DNA of 64,000 nucleotides from Microcoleus sp. EPA2 (GCA_020882975.1 JAHRFD010000002.1:256039-320038); one strand, 5' to 3'. Counted from the stretch's first letter, positions 34,529 through 42,181 are shown. The notes: generated by a model not told the origin, from the letters alone. Numbers and translations: made by a program.

Positions 34529-35776
34529 ATGTCTCAAAATGTCACCGCAAAACAGATGGGTGTGGAATCAGCCCAAGACCCGATCGCCGTAGTGGCGACA
34601 GTGGAAACAGTCACCGCCGAAACAGTGGCGGTAGAATCCTACGCCGATAGGTTGATGGATGAACTGTTTGAAGGGGTCGATCGAGCATTTGATGCAAGTG
34701 GCGGACTCCCCACAGAGCCAGTACAGCCAGAAATTATTACCCTCAAGTCGATATCGGTACCTCAAATAGTGCTGTCGCCACCGCCAGCCATGGGTTACCA
34801 GCGCTCAGAAAAAGATGTCGCAGCGATCGCCCGTCGAGTCGCCCTAGAAACAACCAAAAAACATCAGTCCAAACAATCCTTCGATAAAATGCTGCTGGGA
34901 GCAGCCTTTGGTTCCCTAATGTTAGTTTTGGGGCTGTGGTTGGCAAGTCGATCGGGACTGGTGCGTTTACCAGTGGCGGCAACCACAAGTACCACGCCGA
35001 CAGCTACCACAAAAACAGCGCCAGACACGGAGTTTTCCGAATACGTGCAGCGATCGCTAGAGGCGATCGAACAAAAAAAATCACCCCAGGCAAACGTCCA
35101 ACTTCCAGGAGTACCCGGAGTCGCCCCCCCAGGGACACTGCCCAACATTTCAATTTCCGGCGCGCCACCAGCTACGGCCGGTCTTTCCACAGCAGTTAAC
35201 CGCGTCGCTGAGGCGATCGAGCAAGCCGCCGCCCAACAACCAGGAGTACCCACGCCCCAAGTAGTGATTGTCCCGCCGGCAAACACAACGGTGACAAACC
35301 CACTTCCAGCCCCAACCGTCGCAGTTTCTCCTTCAACTAACCCTCCCTCCTCTGGGAGAGCGATCGCTGTTGCCGGTAGCACCAGCCCCAGCACCAGCCC
35401 CGTCGCCACTTCCCCTTCCCCTTCGACATCTCCCGAACCAAAAATTTCAGCTCGCGAAGAACCAGCAGCCCCCCCCGCAGCAGCCCCATCAGCAGCAGCC
35501 CCATCAGCAGCAGCAGTCCAGCCGGCAGCACCGCAGGCACAACCAGCCACACCAAGCGTCAGCACTACGCCCACAGCGGCTCACACCCTGGTAGGGATTT
35601 TGGAATTGGGCGATCGCTCGGCTGCTTTATTTGAAGTAGATGGCGTAGCCCGCAGAATTTATGTCGGCGAAAGCATAGGCGCTAGTGGTTGGACTTTGGC
35701 AGAAATTAAAAATCAAGAAGCAGTCATCCGCAAAGGAGGAGATGTGCGATCGGTTTTTGTGGGACAGAAGTTTTAA
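34529..35776 (+). CDS. PilP/GspC-like membrane protein with long Pro/Ala linker
   Basis: 415 residues. A cytoplasmic N-terminus (about 1-118), one transmembrane helix (about 120-142, MLLGAAFGSLMLVLGLWLA), a long low-complexity Pro/Ala/Ser/Thr linker (about 150-345), and a C-terminal beta domain (about 350-415: HTLVGILELGDRSAALFEVD, RRIYVGESIG) like the HR domain of PilP/GspC. That family links inner-membrane and outer-membrane parts of type IV pili or type II secretion. The exact role here is inferred. Linker codons are C-rich with CAGCAGCCCC-type repeats around 35470-35520. Confidence 0.75.
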   Translation: MSQNVTAKQMGVESAQDPIAVVATVETVTAETVAVESYADRLMDELFEGVDRAFDASGGLPTEPVQPEIITLKSISVPQIVLSPPPAMGYQRSEKDVAAIARRVALETTKKHQSKQSFDKMLLGAAFGSLMLVLGLWLASRSGLVRLPVAATTSTTPTATTKTAPDTEFSEYVQRSLEAIEQKKSPQANVQLPGVPGVAPPGTLPNISISGAPPATAGLSTAVNRVAEAIEQAAAQQPGVPTPQVVIVPPANTTVTNPLPAPTVAVSPSTNPPSSGRAIAVAGSTSPSTSPVATSPSPSTSPEPKISAREEPAAPPAAAPSAAAPSAAAVQPAAPQAQPATPSVSTTPTAAHTLVGILELGDRSAALFEVDGVARRIYVGESIGASGWTLAEIKNQEAVIRKGGDVRSVFVGQKF

Positions 35777-35778
35777 GA

Positions 35779-35940
35779 AGTCATTAGTCAGCAGTCATTA
35801 GTCATTAGTTTGGTAATTGGTAATTGGTAATTGGTAATTGGCAATTATGAGCCTGTACCTCACAAAGGTTGAAAACAATTATAATAAGTAACAACTAATG
35901 ACTAATGACTAATGACTGATGACTAATGACTAATGACTGA
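35779..35940. repeat. Heptanucleotide repeat array in inverted arrangement
   Basis: The left part has tandem copies of AGTCATT / TAGTCAT and GGTAATT, the right part has TAATGAC / TGACTAA copies, which are complementary. The two halves could pair as an imperfect long hairpin. Heptamer arrays of this kind (STRR type) are well known in filamentous cyanobacteria. Confidence 0.8.
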
Positions 35941-35954
35941 GGAAGTATAAAAAA

Positions 35955-36542
35955 ATGGGCTTATTTGACGATGTTAGTAGATTTCTAGAAACAAAATTAG
36001 AAGAATTCTTACGCAGCAATCCACATCTGGAATTGCAAGCAATAGAAGAACAACTCAAAGAACAAGAAGAAGACACGCTGCGACTAATTCTCGAAATCCA
36101 AAAACAAGAGAAAACCCTGCAAGCAGAAATTCTGTCAACAGCCGAAGAAATTCAACGCTGGAACGATCGCATCAATAAAGCCAAAGCATCTCAAAGGCTC
36201 GACCTCGCCCAAGCAGCCCAAGAAAGACAAGCAACTTTACTGCGTCAGGGAAATCAGCGCTGGGGTCAAATGCAAGGCTGCAAAGAACGGATTGAAAAAG
36301 CCAAAGAACTTTATCGCCAAATTCAGCTACGGCGAAAAGAAGTTCGAGCAAAAGCAGCCGAAGCAGCCACTAGCAATACTGCGAAAACGGCTACCAAAAC
36401 CGAGCAGAGTTGGGATACAAAGGGTTGGAATCAAAGTTCTAATTATAGCAGTTTTAGTGCCGCCGACCCTTTAGAAGAAAAGTTTCAACGCTGGGAAGCA
36501 GACGAAGAACTCGATCGCATGAAACGCAATATGAATCGATAG
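35955..36542 (+). CDS. Coiled-coil protein, TIGR04376-like
   Basis: 195 residues: MGLFDDVSRFLETKLEEFLR start, a long charged coiled coil (about 25-125; EEQLKEQEEDTLRLILEIQK), a Thr/Ser/Asn-rich linker, and the terminal motif DPLEEKFQRWEADEELDRM. I associate this with the cyanobacterial family TIGR04376, whose function is unknown; the helical layout recalls PspA/IM30 proteins. The last 39 bases of the gene are copied downstream at 36626 as part of a 122-bp tandem duplication. Confidence 0.75.
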   Translation: MGLFDDVSRFLETKLEEFLRSNPHLELQAIEEQLKEQEEDTLRLILEIQKQEKTLQAEILSTAEEIQRWNDRINKAKASQRLDLAQAAQERQATLLRQGNQRWGQMQGCKERIEKAKELYRQIQLRRKEVRAKAAEAATSNTAKTATKTEQSWDTKGWNQSSNYSSFSAADPLEEKFQRWEADEELDRMKRNMNR

Positions 36543-36740
36543 TTTGTAGTCAATTTCAAAACTCTCTCTCTCTTCTCTACCTCTGCGCCCTCTGCGCCCT
36601 CTGTGGTTCAATCAATCATTCCCATGAAGAACTCGATCGCATGAAACGCAATATGAATCGATAGTTTCTAGTCAATCTCAAATCTCTCTCTCTTCTCTAC
36701 CTCTGCGCCCTCTGCGCCCTAGAAGAGTTCAATTATTCCT
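36504..36740 (+). repeat. 122-bp tandem duplication of a gene 3' end plus dispersed repeat
   Basis: The segment starting GAAGAACTCGATCGCATG at 36504, which includes the gene's last codons, its TAG stop and a following CTCTGCGCCCTCTGCGCC repeat, recurs at 36626 with a period of 122 bases and a few mismatches. The second copy ends near 36720 by changing to AGAAGAGTTC. The duplicate carries an orphan copy of the TIGR04376-like C-terminus. Confidence 0.85.
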
Positions 36741-36759
36741 AACCACATAAATCAAATCC

Positions 36760-37821
36760 ATGACTACTCAAAAATCCCTAGTTTCCCCCGTCACCTGGCT
36801 TGAAGACCGAGTTATACTAATTGACCAAAACCGACTCCCCCAGGAATACAGCACAGTCGAAATTAGTCGCTGCGACGACATGGCCGAGGCGATTAAAACT
36901 ATGATAGTTCGCGGTGCTCCGGCGATCGGGGTAGCAGCAGCTTACGGAATGTATTTGGGTGCGAGGGAAATCGAAACGGGCGATCGCACCGAATTTTTAA
37001 CTCAACTAGAAAAAGTCGGCGATTTACTGCGATCTACTCGTCCCACTGCGGTAAACTTGTTTTGGGCAATATCGCGAATGCTCAAAACTGCTCATGGCGC
37101 GATCGGTTCCGTAGAACACATCCAAAAAACTTTGTTAGAAATGGCAAAAACCATTCAAGCAGAAGATTTACAAACCTGTAAAGATATCGGCGACAAAGGT
37201 TTAGAAGTTCTCCCAGCTACACCGGAAAAATTAACATTACTAACTCACTGCAACGCCGGTGGTTTAGCAACAGCGGGCTACGGTACAGCTTTAGGTGTCA
37301 TTCGTTCAGCTTGGCGAGAAGGCAGACTCGCCAGAGTTTTTGCCGACGAAACTCGTCCCCGCCTTCAAGGCGCAAAACTGACAACTTGGGAATGCGTCCA
37401 AGAAGGAATTCCCGTTACCTTAATCGCCGACAACATGGCCGCCCACTGCATGAAACAAGGCATGATTCACGCCGTAGTTGTCGGTGCAGATAGGATTGCT
37501 GCTAATGGTGATGCAGCCAACAAAATTGGCACTTACAGTTTAGCAATTATCGCCAAAGCTCACAACGTTCCTTTCTTTGTAGCCGCGCCTCTTTCTACCA
37601 TTGATTTTGAACTTTCTGACGGGAGTCAGATTCCCATTGAAGAACGCGATCCAGTTGAAATGTATCAAGTTGGCACTACCCGGATTTGTCCTGTGGGAGT
37701 CGAATTTTACAATCCCGCTTTTGACGTCACTCCTGCGGAACTAATCTCAGGAATTATTACAGAATATGGCACTGTTGCTCCTGCACAATTGAAACAGTTT
37801 AAGTCCAAACAATTAGTTTAA
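36760..37821 (+). CDS. mtnA: S-methyl-5-thioribose-1-phosphate isomerase
   Basis: 353-residue enzyme of methionine salvage that converts 5-methylthioribose-1-phosphate to the ribulose form. Conserved features include [15 protein letters not shown] [15 protein letters not shown], the catalytic Cys in [19 protein letters not shown], and the catalytic Asp in [12 protein letters not shown] with NKIGTY after it. It is related to eIF2B alpha-type proteins, but the full mtnA motif set is present. Full length. A pilin-like gene begins 5 bases after its stop. Confidence 0.95.
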   Translation: MTTQKSLVSPVTWLEDRVILIDQNRLPQEYSTVEISRCDDMAEAIKTMIVRGAPAIGVAAAYGMYLGAREIETGDRTEFLTQLEKVGDLLRSTRPTAVNLFWAISRMLKTAHGAIGSVEHIQKTLLEMAKTIQAEDLQTCKDIGDKGLEVLPATPEKLTLLTHCNAGGLATAGYGTALGVIRSAWREGRLARVFADETRPRLQGAKLTTWECVQEGIPVTLIADNMAAHCMKQGMIHAVVVGADRIAANGDAANKIGTYSLAIIAKAHNVPFFVAAPLSTIDFELSDGSQIPIEERDPVEMYQVGTTRICPVGVEFYNPAFDVTPAELISGIITEYGTVAPAQLKQFKSKQLV

Positions 37822-37825
37822 GACT

Positions 37826-38326
37826 ATGTTACTAAACCGCTTAATTCAACAGGTATCTCTGAAAATAAGCCGGATTTATAGCTACCAAAACTGGCAGATT
37901 GGAGCGATTTTAACAACTCTAACTCTGCCCGTTTTTTTCTGTACAGCCTCGGAAGCTCAATCATCAAAAACGCTGAAAGCTAAGGAAGCAGAAGGCAAAG
38001 AATACGTTATTTCCCTGAATAAAGCTCAGCAAGCTTACTATGCACAAAATACGGGATTTACAAGTTCCATTGCCAATTTAGGCTTGGGGATAAAACCTGA
38101 AAGTACCAATTACAAATACTCCATTAGTACGGGAAACAAAGCTGTATTTAATTATGGAGTTTCCCAACAACCAAATCTCAAAAGTTTTGTGGGAGGAGTG
38201 TTTTTGGTGGGAAATACTACCCAAACAATCCTGTGTCAAAGTGCTGCTGCTAGCACCAAAAAACCCGCTAATCCTATAAATACCAATGGAAAGTTAGCCT
38301 GCGCTGCTGGAACGGCTAAGATTTAG
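37826..38326 (+). CDS. Pilin_GH-like exported protein without prepilin motif
   Basis: 166 residues. The body (about 52-135: EAEGKEYVISLNKAQQAYYA, NLGLGIKPESTNYKYSI) matches cyanobacterial type IV pilin-like G/H proteins. The usual prepilin leader and GFTLxE cleavage site are missing; instead there is a basic N-terminus and a signal-like hydrophobic segment (about 26-44, ending SEAQSS). It may be exported through the general pathway rather than assembled as a pilin. Two cysteines near the C-terminus (ILCQSA, LACAAG) could form a disulphide. It begins 5 bp after mtnA. Confidence 0.75.
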   Translation: MLLNRLIQQVSLKISRIYSYQNWQIGAILTTLTLPVFFCTASEAQSSKTLKAKEAEGKEYVISLNKAQQAYYAQNTGFTSSIANLGLGIKPESTNYKYSISTGNKAVFNYGVSQQPNLKSFVGGVFLVGNTTQTILCQSAAASTKKPANPINTNGKLACAAGTAKI

Positions 38327-38391
38327 AGATAAATCACGCCCGATCGATAGCTGCGCCGGATATTTTCATATAACAAGTATTTAACAGTCAT
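38323..38391 (-). pseudogene. Truncated DUF5615 toxin, copy 1 (22 codons)
   Basis: Starting in the DUF433 stop (TAATG junction), a frame reads MTVKYLLYENIRRSYRSG and four more residues, then stops at 38323 inside the end of the neighbouring gene. The start matches DUF5615 proteins (usually ...YLLDEN...), with Tyr in place of the catalytic-site Asp. Only about a fifth of a normal 110-120 residue toxin remains. Confidence 0.7.
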
Positions 38392-38792
38392 TAATGAACT
38401 CGATCCAATTGTTGAGATGTGTTTTTTTGTTCCTTAATTTGCCGCATTTTAAAGACAAAGGGAGATGGATTGCGATCGTATTCAGCTTCAGCTTTGAGGC
38501 AATATTCTAACCAATCTCCTACATATTTACCTACAGTTTTTTGATTTTCCAGATAGTACAAAATCGTAGCATAAACTTGAGCCATAGTCACTGTCCGAAA
38601 TTTTTGAGCTATGGCTTCAGGAGTTTGGCCTCGGTGGATGTATTCGTAGAGAATGTGTTCGATACCGACGCGGGTTCCTTTGATGCGGATATCTTCTGGT
38701 GTTAAAAATTCAAAGTAATCTTCTAATTGCATAATTGTTTATCATTTTTACTGTGAGTTTTGAGTGTATGCTGAGTTTAGCATATCAGCTAC
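38349..38792 (-). repeat. Segmental duplication, copy 1
   Basis: About 445 bases that recur at 39339-39795, roughly 1003 bases away in the same orientation, with near-identical sequence over the DUF433 gene and its promoter region and more divergence at the toxin end. The right border in both copies is close to GCTAC (38792 and 39795). Confidence 0.85.
38391..38732 (-). CDS. DUF433 antitoxin-like protein, copy 1
   Basis: 113 residues, MQLEDYFEFLTPEDIRIKGT, with the DUF433 pattern IRIKGTRVGIEHILYEYIHRG, TPEAIAQKF helix-turn-helix and TMAQVYATILYYLEN. The C-terminal extension (CLKAEAEYDRNPSPFVFKMR) is expected to contact a DUF5615 toxin. Its toxin partner downstream is reduced to 22 codons. 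It differs from copy 2 at a few residues only near the C-terminus, so the duplication is recent. Confidence 0.85.
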   Translation of the reverse strand: MQLEDYFEFLTPEDIRIKGTRVGIEHILYEYIHRGQTPEAIAQKFRTVTMAQVYATILYYLENQKTVGKYVGDWLEYCLKAEAEYDRNPSPFVFKMRQIKEQKNTSQQLDRVH

Positions 38793-38840
38793 ATTATATA
38801 TATACTATAATAGCATCAAACGAATTCAGGAAACATTTCC

Positions 38841-39329
38841 ATGAACAGGCAAAAAATACTCCTAGATCCGGTTTTACCGACAGAAGAAGAAACAAAAGCT
38901 ATCAAGTTGTTGGATAAAATGTTAAGCATCAAGACAGAAAATGGTGATGCTGAAACATCCAAAGTAAAACTTGTGGAAATTGGCGGGGAAGAAATCGCAC
39001 TTCCTGAATCTCTATATCAATTGTTGTGTCAAGCCGCACATTTAATGGCGGCTGGTAAAGCAGTATCTTTAGTGCCAATTGAGCAAGATATGACTGTTGA
39101 AGAAACTGCGAGTTTGCTGAATGTGTCGCCAGAATTTGTAGTCAAATTGCTCGATGATGGGGAAATTCCCTATGGAAAAGTAGGAAACCAGCGGCGGATT
39201 AGTTTGGCAAGTGCGATCGCATACAAACAGCAGCTTACTATTAAGCGCCGTGAAATTCTCAAGGAATTAGCTCAGTTTAGCCAGGAAGAGGAATTGCATG
39301 AGACCAGAGTATACAGTTCTTATAATTGA
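38841..39329 (+). CDS. Excisionase-type helix-turn-helix antitoxin
   Basis: 162 residues. A central segment (VKLVEIGGEEIALPESLYQL) and a MerR/excisionase-type helix-turn-helix (MTVEETASLLNVSPEFVVKL, DGEIPYGKVGNQRRI) followed by a basic helix. This is the usual form of cyanobacterial antitoxins that precede a PIN-domain toxin with overlapping genes. Here the overlapping downstream frame (from 39298) is broken. The gene is sandwiched between the two copies of the DUF433 duplication. Confidence 0.78.
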   Translation: MNRQKILLDPVLPTEEETKAIKLLDKMLSIKTENGDAETSKVKLVEIGGEEIALPESLYQLLCQAAHLMAAGKAVSLVPIEQDMTVEETASLLNVSPEFVVKLLDDGEIPYGKVGNQRRISLASAIAYKQQLTIKRREILKELAQFSQEEELHETRVYSSYN

Positions 39330-39387
39330 TGATACAAAAGCTGCACCCGATATTCAGGATCGATATTTTCGTCTAACAGATATTTGA
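39298..39387 (+). pseudogene. Start of a lost partner toxin (29 codons)
   Basis: ATG at 39298 overlaps the antitoxin end by 32 bases and reads MRPEYTVLIIDDTKAAPDIQ and nine more residues to TGA at 39387. The first nine residues resemble the start of PIN-domain toxins that follow such antitoxins; beyond about 39330 the frame runs through the antisense of the DUF5615 remnant, so the real toxin has been replaced. Confidence 0.5.
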
Positions 39388-39394
39388 CACTCAT
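39320..39394 (-). pseudogene. Truncated DUF5615 toxin, copy 2 (24 codons)
   Basis: TAATG junction with the DUF433 gene, then MSVKYLLDENIDPEYRVQLL and four residues before TAA at 39320. The catalytic-site Asp of YLLDEN is kept in this copy, but the reading frame runs into the 3' end of the excisionase-type antitoxin and terminates. Confidence 0.75.
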
Positions 39395-39795
39395 TAATAA
39401 ACTCGATCTAGTTGTTGAGATTTCTTATTTTGCTCTTTAAGCTGACGCATTTTCAAGACAAAAGGTGATGGATTGCGATCGTATTCAGCTTCAGCTTTGA
39501 GGCAATATTCTAACCAATCTCCTACATATTTCCCTACAGTTTTTTGATTTTCTAGATAGTACAAAATCGTAGCATAAACTTGAGCCATAGTCACTGTCCG
39601 AAATTTTTGAGCTATGGCTTCAGGAGTTTGGCCTCGGTGGATGTATTCGTAGAGAATGTGTTCGATACCGACGCGGGTTCCTTTGATACGGATATCTTCT
39701 GGTGTTAAAAATTCAAAGTAATCTTCTAATTGCATAATTGTTTATCATTTTTACTGTGAGTTTTGAGTGTATGCTGAGTGTAGCACATTGGCTAC
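39339..39795 (-). repeat. Segmental duplication, copy 2
   Basis: Second copy of the 38349-38792 segment. Its toxin-side border falls at the 3' end of the excisionase-type antitoxin gene, which suggests that insertion or recombination of this copy removed that gene's original partner. Confidence 0.8.
39394..39735 (-). CDS. DUF433 antitoxin-like protein, copy 2
   Basis: 113 residues, identical to copy 1 (38391-38732) over about the first 92 residues, with a few changes near the C-terminus (FVLKMRQLKEQNKKSQQLDR). The TAATG coupling to a DUF5615 start is preserved, but that toxin stops after 24 codons. Both copies keep intact antitoxin frames although neither has a whole toxin. Confidence 0.85.
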   Translation of the reverse strand: MQLEDYFEFLTPEDIRIKGTRVGIEHILYEYIHRGQTPEAIAQKFRTVTMAQVYATILYYLENQKTVGKYVGDWLEYCLKAEAEYDRNPSPFVLKMRQLKEQNKKSQQLDRVY

Positions 39796-39813
39796 TTCAA
39801 CTCCCCGCAGTCC

Positions 39814-39939
39814 GGCAGGGGTTGAAACCCCTGCCTCAAAGCGAAAGTCCTCTGAAGAGGACTAAAGAAATTATCAGTCATCTTCTCAGTCCTCTTTAGA
39901 GGACTTTCGCTATTAGCCAGGGGTTTGAACCCCTGGCGG
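39814..39939. repeat. Nested palindromic dispersed element
   Basis: Two outer palindromes, GGCAGGGGTTGAAACCCCTGCC-type (39814-39835) and GCCAGGGGTTTGAACCCCTGGC (39916-39937), enclose inner arms GCGAAAGTCCTCTGAAGAGG and CCTCTTTAGAGGACTTTCGC. The whole can fold as a cruciform. Elements of this form are typical non-autonomous repeats of filamentous cyanobacteria. Confidence 0.8.
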
Positions 39940-40001
39940 TTTTCGGGAATCCGTTACTTTGCTGATGTAGAAATTTTCAACTTATTTAGAACTTGCGTGT
40001 C

Positions 40002-40079
40002 GAGACCAAAGAAACCGGGTTTTTTGCAGTTTTTACGGTTTTTAACGAAGTATTGTCGGAAAAAACCCGGTTTCTGACT
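40002..40079. repeat. Palindromic element upstream of COP23 (left copy)
   Basis: GAAACCGGGTTTTTT and AAAAAACCCGGTTTC arms. It is the reverse complement of the copy at 40790-40863 (which begins TCAGAAACCGGG and ends CTTCTTTGGTCGG), so the COP23 gene is bracketed by inverted copies. It creates a false in-frame N-terminal extension of COP23. Confidence 0.8.
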
Positions 40080-40142
40080 CCCCGTAAGTCCTATTATGAT
40101 CGCTCTTGTTGTCTATCAAAACTTTATCGAGGATTTAGTACC

Positions 40143-40760
40143 GTGAGTAATAGTGGAAAGTTCTTTAACGTCGCAAACCTGACTATCAGTGTACTAGGTT
40201 TGTTAGCGGCTGTTGGCGGTGCGGGAATTGCTATTGTTCAAGGTTGGACACCCCTGTTGGTTGGACAAAATGCTCGTTTTTCCTGCCAACTTCAGCCAGA
40301 TACTCAGCGGGGAGGTGACGTTTGGACTGTTATGTACCGTCACGATAAAGGTGAACAACCTTGGCTGAAAATGGTGACAACTTTAGGCGGTGATTATACG
40401 CCTGTAAGACGCTGCCAAATAATTTCTGAAAGCTTGAACGGTTATCGCAAAGATGGTTTAATTCGGTTAGCTTATAGAGAGGAGCCTAAGACGCCGAATC
40501 AATACGTGATTTGTGCTAAAACTAAGTTGAGTGGCGACGAGGTTTGTCCGCTGGTGTTGACGTTGAAGCCCGGTAGCGAAACAGAGGCTTATAACGCAAT
40601 GCGAGATATGACTGAAAATTTGTTGAATGGTAATGGGGTTTATCAAAATAGTGAGGGTAAGTTGGCAACTTCTAAGTTTTCTCCGTCTTCGCCAGAGATT
40701 GATTTAACTCCTTTTTTGGCTGAAGAGGATCGGATTGCTGGATCTAATTCTGCTAAGTGA
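40143..40760 (+). CDS. COP23-domain exported protein
   Basis: 205 residues from GTG 40143 (VSNSGKFFNVANLTISVLGL). The frame is open from 39993, but the earlier part is translated repeat DNA. One hydrophobic segment (about 9-36, LTISVLGLLAAVGGAGIAIV) anchors or exports it. The rest (about 40-185) matches the COP23 domain, named from a circadian oscillating protein of cyanobacteria: RFSCQLQPDT, WLKMVTTLGG, RCQIISESLN, ICAKTK with conserved cysteines. Function unknown. Flanked on both sides by inverted copies of one palindromic repeat. Confidence 0.8.
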   Translation: MSNSGKFFNVANLTISVLGLLAAVGGAGIAIVQGWTPLLVGQNARFSCQLQPDTQRGGDVWTVMYRHDKGEQPWLKMVTTLGGDYTPVRRCQIISESLNGYRKDGLIRLAYREEPKTPNQYVICAKTKLSGDEVCPLVLTLKPGSETEAYNAMRDMTENLLNGNGVYQNSEGKLATSKFSPSSPEIDLTPFLAEEDRIAGSNSAK

Positions 40761-40789
40761 TATTAAACTTATAGGAATTACGCATGGGG

Positions 40790-40863
40790 TTCAGAAACCG
40801 GGTTTTTGCGAAAATACTTGGTTGCAGCCGACAGATTCGGAAAAAACCCGGCTTCTTTGGTCG
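40790..40863. repeat. Palindromic element downstream of COP23 (right copy)
   Basis: TCAGAAACCGGGTTTTTGCG then AAAAAACCCGGCTTCTTTGG. Inverted relative to the copy at 40002-40079. It may also work as a terminator for COP23. Confidence 0.8.
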
Positions 40864-40883
40864 GAGTGCGTAAGTTCTGATTC

Positions 40884-41045
40884 ATGGAAAAGTTTATTTT
40901 GGCTAATTGTTATAACCCTCAAATTGCGGGCAACCTCTTGGCGAGTCAACCGTGCCAGTGCCAGGTATCGGAAACCCAGACACCGCATGACTTCGTGGAT
41001 TTTGACTCCCTCACAATTCTTAATAAAAACTTAAAGGCTTTATAG
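40884..41045 (+). CDS. Possible small protein of 53 residues
   Basis: ATG 40884 to TAG 41045, MEKFILANCYNPQIAGNLLA and onward. Composition is protein-like but no family is recognised, and the opposite strand is also open. Listed only as a candidate. Confidence 0.2.
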   Translation: MEKFILANCYNPQIAGNLLASQPCQCQVSETQTPHDFVDFDSLTILNKNLKAL

Positions 41046-41053
41046 GTTTGACT

Positions 41054-42181
41054 TTACAAGTCTCTGCATGAGAGAAGAAGGTTTGCCCAATTACCCTCCC
41101 CATAACCATAACCAATATGTCCAACACCATAACCATGAGTTATCCCAATTTCCACGGGGAGGTGGGCTTTGGGTGCATTAGTATTAAAAGTAAGTTGGTC
41201 GTAATTAAGCCAGCCAGCCACCCCCTTATTTTTCCAGCCAATCGCCGCTCCGAAAGCAGCCATCACTTTTCCATCATACTCTTTAGTGCCACCAAGACTT
41301 TGATAAATCCGTTTTTGCACGGAAAAGCCGAAGCGTCCATCACTGTATTTTACCCAAAGTCGATCCATCGCCTGCAAATCTGGACAGAAAAAATTTTCGA
41401 TATTTTCAGTCTGTAGCCAACCTTTTTCTTGACTCGTTACTTCTAAGATTTTTTGAGTAGTTTCCTTATCTGCTTCCTTCCACTTCCCGGCTGCCAATAA
41501 CTGTTCCAGTTTAGTATAGTCTATTTTAATGAGTTGATTTTCCCAAGACTGATTTGCCAGATAAGTTTTAATCGGAATTCCCCTCGGAACTTCATTTTTC
41601 AACAAACCGTGAACTGCAACCACTTTACCGCTAGCATCTAAAACAGGCGCGCCACTTATGCCAACAGAAACTCCAGCTATATAATTAATTCCATAGCCCT
41701 CCGTCAAGACAACATTAATCCTCGATACTGAACCTTCCAAAAATTCCGGCGCTAAATCTTCGTTTTGAAGAACAGGAAAACCAGAAATATATATTTTATG
41801 TCCTACTTTCAGCTCGTTAGAATCCCCAAAATTGACACTTGGATAAGGACAACTTTCCCCGGCAGACTTAAACGTCACCACTGCTAAATCGTAAGTTGGA
41901 CTTGTTTGAATACTGTCAGTTGTATGACCTTGTTTATCCTGATAAGTTTGCAGTTTCAAACTATAGCCTTTAACCACATGACCGGCGGTGAGAACAGTGC
42001 AAACTCCCTTTTTTCCCGGTACAATAAACCCGGTACCGTGTCCGCCTTGATTTGCGTAGTAAATCAGCACGAGGCTCTTGTTAACTGTTTCAGCAATTTC
42101 TTGAGATGACTTCTGCTGGGAGCAACTTGTTAAGGAGAGTCCGATGAGGGTAAAAATTAGCCAGCAAGAGCGCAATTTCAT
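41054..42181 (-). CDS. Trypsin-like serine protease fused to a GUN4 domain, lipoprotein
   Basis: 375 residues from ATG 42181 (MKLRSCWLIFTLIGLSLTSC), where LTSC is a lipobox; the longer frame upstream lacks a signal. The protease domain (about 25-225) carries His in VLTAGHVV, Asp in TYDLAVVTF and Ser in VGISGAPVL, a complete triad. The C-terminal domain (about 228-372: YTKLEQLLAAGKWKEADKET, AMDRLWVKYSDGRFGFSVQK) is a GUN4 domain. Free GUN4 binds porphyrins and stimulates Mg-chelatase; in fusions it may act as a sensor. The product is predicted to be membrane-attached outside the cytoplasm. Confidence 0.88.
   Translation of the reverse strand: MKLRSCWLIFTLIGLSLTSCSQQKSSQEIAETVNKSLVLIYYANQGGHGTGFIVPGKKGVCTVLTAGHVVKGYSLKLQTYQDKQGHTTDSIQTSPTYDLAVVTFKSAGESCPYPSVNFGDSNELKVGHKIYISGFPVLQNEDLAPEFLEGSVSRINVVLTEGYGINYIAGVSVGISGAPVLDASGKVVAVHGLLKNEVPRGIPIKTYLANQSWENQLIKIDYTKLEQLLAAGKWKEADKETTQKILEVTSQEKGWLQTENIENFFCPDLQAMDRLWVKYSDGRFGFSVQKRIYQSLGGTKEYDGKVMAAFGAAIGWKNKGVAGWLNYDQLTFNTNAPKAHLPVEIGITHGYGVGHIGYGYGEGNWANLLLSCRDL

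Noticed and set aside
34864..35574. Long open frame (236 codons) on the minus strand opposite the PilP/GspC-like gene
   Set aside because: It is an artefact of the C-rich Pro/Ala/Thr-coding linker on the plus strand; its translation is Gly/Ala/Val low complexity without a start context.
35779..35940. Heptamer arrays considered as CRISPR or iterons
   Set aside because: Unit length of seven, no spacers, and copies at many unrelated gaps fit cyanobacterial STRR repeats; no replication initiator is nearby.
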